A stretch of 8,995 nt of DNA from an uncultured Ruminococcus sp. (lineage in GTDB: Bacteria; Bacillota; Clostridia; Oscillospirales; Ruminococcaceae): assembly GCA_947589205.1 (NCBI GenBank), contig CANQCJ010000079.1, forward strand, positions 1-8,995, written 5' to 3'. Position 1 is the first letter of the stretch. Each line of letters opens with the position of its first letter. Below the pieces are notes generated by a model, which was not told the DNA's origin, did no database searches, and worked only from the letters and a program-made list of their open reading frames with translations. Shown here piece by piece: positions 6,994 through 8,995 of this stretch. The position numbers and the translations under genes were made by a program.

Positions 6994-7484
6994 AACGGAT
7001 AAAAGCAAAGGATATTTTCGCGCTGCTTGTCGCGTTCTGGTGTGTGGCAATATTTGCCTTTTCGGCGCAAAGCGGCGATGAATCGAGCGTTTCGAGCGAC
7101 GGGGTGGTCTACATGATCTGCCGACTCATCGCCCCCGACCTGAGCGGTCTTGACGAAGCCGCGAGAGCAGAATATATGTCAACACTTACGTTTATTGTGC
7201 GCAAGGCGGCACATTTTACTCTGTATTTTATTCTCGCGGTCTTGTCGATGCTGAATCTTCGCAGACGAGACGGCTTTGAACGGACGTTTGCGGCTTTTGC
7301 GGCGGTGTGGGGATTTTGTATTTTTTATGCGGCAACGGACGAATTTCATCAGCTTTTTGTCGCGGGAAGAAGCGGCGAACCGACGGACGTGCTGATAGAT
7401 TCGAGCGGAGCTTTGACGGGACTGCTTTTTTATGCGCTGATAGAAAAAATAAAATTGATAAAAGTCAAGAAATTAGCACTCTAA
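6990..7484 (+). CDS. VanZ-family membrane protein (164 aa)
   Basis: This is a small integral membrane protein with about four hydrophobic segments, near residues 8-26, 70-90, 98-118 and 134-152. It carries the VanZ-like signatures FSAQSGDESS (24-33), RKAAHFTLYF (71-80) and DEFHQLFVAGRSGEPTDVLIDSSG (117-140; key residues Asp117, Glu118, His120, Gln121, Arg127 and Asp133). VanZ itself gives low-level teicoplanin resistance, but most chromosomal VanZ-like proteins have no assigned role, so no resistance phenotype is claimed. The ATG overlaps the cca stop (ATGA), so the two genes are probably cotranscribed and translationally coupled. Its stop codon (7482-7484) lies inside the spacer of the CIRCE operator of the next gene. 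Confidence 0.88.
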   Translation: MKRIKAKDIFALLVAFWCVAIFAFSAQSGDESSVSSDGVVYMICRLIAPDLSGLDEAARAEYMSTLTFIVRKAAHFTLYFILAVLSMLNLRRRDGFERTFAAFAAVWGFCIFYAATDEFHQLFVAGRSGEPTDVLIDSSGALTGLLFYALIEKIKLIKVKKLAL

Positions 7485-7505
7485 TCTACGGAGTGCTAAT
7501 TTTTA
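7470..7505 (+). terminator. Possible terminator of cca-vanZ, formed by the CIRCE hairpin
   Basis: The CIRCE repeat extends to a 12-bp stem (7470-7481 with 7491-7502) with a 9-base loop, and its right arm runs into ATTTTTAT. As RNA this could act as an intrinsic terminator for the upstream pair, although the stem is AT-rich at its base. It overlaps the vanZ-like stop codon, which could reduce its use while ribosomes are present. Confidence 0.4.
7473..7499 (+). promoter_or_regulatory. CIRCE operator (HrcA binding site)
   Basis: TTAGCACTC (7473-7481), a 9-base spacer (7482-7490) and GAGTGCTAA (7491-7499) match the canonical CIRCE consensus at all 18 arm positions. HrcA represses heat-shock operons by binding this inverted repeat. 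Here it lies 136 bases upstream of the hsp20 ATG, which makes hsp20 the likely target. A weak promoter overlapping it is possible (TTGATA 7455-7460 and TCTAAT 7480-7485, but with a long 19-base spacer). Confidence 0.93.
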
Positions 7506-7532
7506 TCTAATTTTCACAAAGCTTTAACAATA

Positions 7533-7560
7533 TTTTCATATAACGGGGTTATTATATAAT
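7533..7560 (+). promoter_or_regulatory. Candidate hsp20 promoter
   Basis: A perfect TATAAT at 7555-7560 has a weak TTTTCA (7533-7538) 16 bases upstream. A small inverted repeat, ATAAC-GGG-GTTAT (7540-7552), fills the spacer. This -10 box is 55 bases downstream of CIRCE. If it is the real promoter, HrcA would bind upstream of it, which is unusual for a repressor site. Confidence 0.45.
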
Positions 7561-7635
7561 TGTAAAAAGGAAAACCGACAAAGAAAAGAATAAAATGCCG
7601 GCTAAGATGAATAATATTATTAGGAGGTATGCTTT

Positions 7636-8046
7636 ATGTATGGATTAACACCGTTTGAAAGAAGAGGAACCGATCTTTTCGACGTATTCAGAGGCTTTGA
7701 CAGAGACTTTTTCGGAGAGCTTCCGAGTGTAAAGACCGATATAAGAGACGCGGGCGACAAGTATCTGCTTGAAGCGGAAATGCCCGGCTTTGACAAAAGC
7801 GATATCAAGCTGGATATTACCGGAAACACGCTTACCATTTCAGCAGAAAAAAGCAGCGAGACCAATGAAAACAAGGACGGATATATCCGCAGAGAAAGAA
7901 GTCACGGCTCTTACCGCAGAAGCTACGACCTGACGGGCGTTGAGATCGAGAACATTCAAGCCGAATACAAAAACGGAGTGCTTTGTCTCGAGCTGCCGAA
8001 AAAACAGGTTAAGGCTCCCGAGAGCAGACGTCTGGAGATCAAGTAA
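7636..8046 (+). CDS. Hsp20 / alpha-crystallin family small heat-shock protein (136 aa)
   Basis: This is an ATP-independent holdase chaperone that forms oligomers and keeps unfolding proteins soluble under stress in the cytosol. The short N-terminal arm (1-30, TPFERRGTDLFDVFRGFDRD) resembles other clostridial Hsp20 proteins. The alpha-crystallin domain spans about 32-122, with VKTDIRDAGDKYLLEAEMPG, YIRRERSHGSYRRSYDL and the family signature AEYKNGVLCLELPK (109-122). The tail has LEI (133-135) in place of the IxI motif used for subunit contacts. A near-perfect AGGAGGT ribosome site (7622-7628) lies 7 bases before the ATG and suggests strong translation. The upstream CIRCE site points to HrcA control. 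It is followed by its own terminator, so it is probably monocistronic. Confidence 0.95.
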   Translation: MYGLTPFERRGTDLFDVFRGFDRDFFGELPSVKTDIRDAGDKYLLEAEMPGFDKSDIKLDITGNTLTISAEKSSETNENKDGYIRRERSHGSYRRSYDLTGVEIENIQAEYKNGVLCLELPKKQVKAPESRRLEIK

Positions 8047-8051
8047 CGAAA

Positions 8052-8083
8052 AAAACGCGCGGTGTTTTCTGACCGCGCGTTTT
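8052..8083 (+). terminator. Rho-independent terminator of hsp20
   Basis: AAAACGCGCGGT (8052-8063) pairs with ACCGCGCGTTTT (8072-8083) around an 8-base loop; the stem is 12 bp with a GC-rich core. It starts 5 bases after the hsp20 stop. The symmetric A/T flanks mean it could work in both directions. Confidence 0.85.
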
Positions 8084-8170
8084 GCTTGTGCTTTTGCCGG
8101 AATTAAAGGTTTAAAATGTAACATTTTTATATAAATGTCTGAAATTAATTTTAATAAATCAAAATAGCTA

Positions 8171-8199
8171 TTGACAAATTTGATTATTTGTGATATACT
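8171..8199 (+). promoter_or_regulatory. Consensus sigma-A promoter of the HD-domain gene
   Basis: TTGACA (8171-8176), a 17-base spacer and TATACT (8194-8199), with TG at 8191-8192. This is the best promoter in the window. Transcription would begin near 8206, leaving a leader of about 64 bases. The inverted repeat AATCAAA (8157-8163) / TTTGATT (8179-8185) spans the -35 box and could be an operator, but the region is AT-rich and this may be chance. I see nothing else in the 223-base gap after hsp20 apart from the hsp20 terminator. Confidence 0.8.
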
Positions 8200-8269
8200 G
8201 TAGGAGAATTAAAAATAACTAAAACCACACAACACATTTAAATATTTTCCGAAAGGATCTGCTGAAAAT

Positions 8270-8770
8270 ATGTCAAGAGCTATCGGTTCAAAATATGTCG
8301 TTGAAACTTCTCCGCAGGCGGAGGAATATCTTGCGGCAGTCGAGGACGTTATCGGCAGCGATGAGGTCCAAGGACTCAAATACTTCGAGCATCACCACAG
8401 CACTACTCGCTTTCAGCATTGTCTAAATGTTTCCTACTACAGCTTTTTGCTTTGCAGAAAGTTAGGCTTTGACGCAAAACAGGCGGCGCGCGCAGGCTTG
8501 CTGCACGACCTTTACCATTCCTCGCCTAAATGCACCAAGGAGCATTTGAAGAACCACCCGCGCATCGCGCTTGAAAACGCAAGGGAGAGCTTCGAGATCT
8601 CCGACCTTGAAGCCGATGTTATCTTAAAGCATATGTGGCCTATCAGAAAAGGCAGACCGAGCTATCCGGAGTCTTATGTAGTTATGTTTACCGATAAATA
8701 CATCGCGCTCATCGAGGCTTGTATGTGCATTAAGGATCTCAGGAGACATTCGGCTAAAAAAAGAATATGA
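8270..8770 (+). CDS. HD-domain hydrolase (166 aa), function unknown
   Basis: This is a small soluble protein with an HD metal-dependent phosphohydrolase domain over most of its length. Candidate metal ligands are His50 (TRFQHCLNVSYYS), His79-Asp80 (AGLLHDLYH), His96 (NHPRIALENA), His121 (ILKHMWP) and Asp142 (MFTDKY). This order (H...HD...H...H...D) resembles HDIG-type proteins of the Clostridia that carry the HMWP motif. The substrate cannot be told from sequence; nucleotides or phosphoesters are typical for the superfamily. The ATG has AAAGGA 12 bases upstream. The gene stands alone between a strong promoter and a terminator, so neighbours give no clue to function. Confidence 0.85.
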   Translation: MSRAIGSKYVVETSPQAEEYLAAVEDVIGSDEVQGLKYFEHHHSTTRFQHCLNVSYYSFLLCRKLGFDAKQAARAGLLHDLYHSSPKCTKEHLKNHPRIALENARESFEISDLEADVILKHMWPIRKGRPSYPESYVVMFTDKYIALIEACMCIKDLRRHSAKKRI

Positions 8771-8775
8771 ATTTC

Positions 8776-8806
8776 AAACGGCTGTTTTTTACACAGCCGT
8801 TTTTTT
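8776..8806 (+). terminator. Rho-independent terminator after the HD-domain gene
   Basis: ACGGCTGT (8778-8785) pairs with ACAGCCGT (8793-8800) around a 7-base loop, followed by six T (8801-8806). It separates two convergent genes; in the minus direction its T-tract (TTTGAAAT) is weaker. The stop codon of the minus-strand gene lies in the T-run. Confidence 0.85.
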
Positions 8807-8995
8807 ATCCGAATTTTGAGCGTATCTCTTTAAGCTCATTTCTTTGCTCGACCCAGCCTTCAACGTAGCCGCACCCGCAGCAGACATAGCGGATAACGGG
8901 TATCTTTTTGGCGAGCGTCAGCGTCGAGGTGTAGATGTTGTTCCCGCTTGAATAGCGGTTCGTGCTGTCGGGAATGCGGACAATATCGTTTGAGC
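8805..8995 (-). CDS. Small zinc-ribbon protein, C-terminal part (partial, 5' end outside window)
   Basis: On the minus strand, 62 codons are open from the window edge (first full codon 8993-8991) to TAA at 8807-8805. The peptide begins SNDIVRIPDSTNRYSSGNNI, continues IPVIRYVCCGCGYVEGWVE, and ends in a charged helix (RNELKEIRSKFG). The CCGC set looks like the second knuckle of a zinc ribbon; the first CPxC would lie just upstream, outside the window. I recall short Clostridia proteins of about 70 residues with an N-terminal CPKCGS, a NNI segment and an RYVCC-CG-EEW ending, and this fits them. Their function is unknown. Nucleic-acid or protein binding is possible, but nothing here shows it. Confidence 0.7.
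   Translation of the reverse strand, partial: SNDIVRIPDSTNRYSSGNNIYTSTLTLAKKIPVIRYVCCGCGYVEGWVEQRNELKEIRSKFG

Noticed and set aside
6990..7484. Glycopeptide resistance gene
   Set aside because: The protein has VanZ-family motifs, but no vanHAX, vanRS or other resistance genes are nearby, and most VanZ-like proteins are not resistance determinants.
7610..7621. Perfect 12-base palindrome AATAATATTATT just before the hsp20 ribosome site
   Set aside because: It is made only of A and T in an AT-rich leader, where such palindromes arise by chance; I see no partner copy.
1..8995. Mobile element, defence island, CRISPR array or new multi-gene system
   Set aside because: No integrase, transposase, direct-repeat array, attachment site or composition break was seen. 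The genes are mostly known housekeeping families.

Overview
The window looks like a stretch of chromosome from an anaerobic Gram-positive of the class Clostridia, plausibly a gut Ruminococcaceae/Oscillospirales member. This is inferred from gene content, not from a marker gene. The clues are a FeoB followed by its small Cys-rich partner, a fused CoaBC, an HD-domain CCA enzyme, a VanZ-like protein, a CIRCE/HrcA operator, strong Shine-Dalgarno sites and sigma-A type promoters. Codon use is uniform. I see no integrase, transposase, tRNA, rRNA or CRISPR array.

Layout. (1) Positions 1-546: the 3' end of feoB, a 53-codon FeoB-associated Cys-rich membrane peptide and a strong hairpin terminator, forming the end of an iron-uptake operon. 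(2) Positions 547-3995: an extended -10 promoter drives coaBC (coenzyme A synthesis). This overlaps by ATGA a GH36 alpha-galactosidase whose 3' end carries a single-base frameshift: the missing C-terminus can be read in the -1 frame up to 3995. (3) Positions 3979-5511, minus strand: apolipoprotein N-acyltransferase (lnt), convergent with the galactosidase and driven by a well-formed promoter that fixes its start at 5511. (4) Positions 5638-7484: divergent cca (CCA-adding enzyme) and, overlapping by ATGA, a VanZ-family membrane protein. (5) Positions 7470-8083: a perfect CIRCE operator that contains the vanZ-like stop codon in its spacer, then an Hsp20 small heat-shock gene with its own terminator. 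(6) Positions 8171-8800: a consensus promoter, an HD-domain hydrolase gene and a terminator. (7) Positions 8805-8995, minus strand: the 3' part of a small zinc-ribbon protein running off the window.

How they work together. These are mostly housekeeping units: ferrous iron import, CoA synthesis, alpha-galactoside breakdown, lipoprotein maturation, tRNA 3'-end synthesis and heat-shock protection. No multi-gene novel system is visible. The points most worth checking are the galactosidase frameshift, an Asn at the usual catalytic Cys of the CoaC domain, the double use of the CIRCE site as operator and possible terminator at the vanZ-like/hsp20 junction, and Lnt in an apparently Gram-positive genome. 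No stretch longer than about 225 bases lacks a gene.
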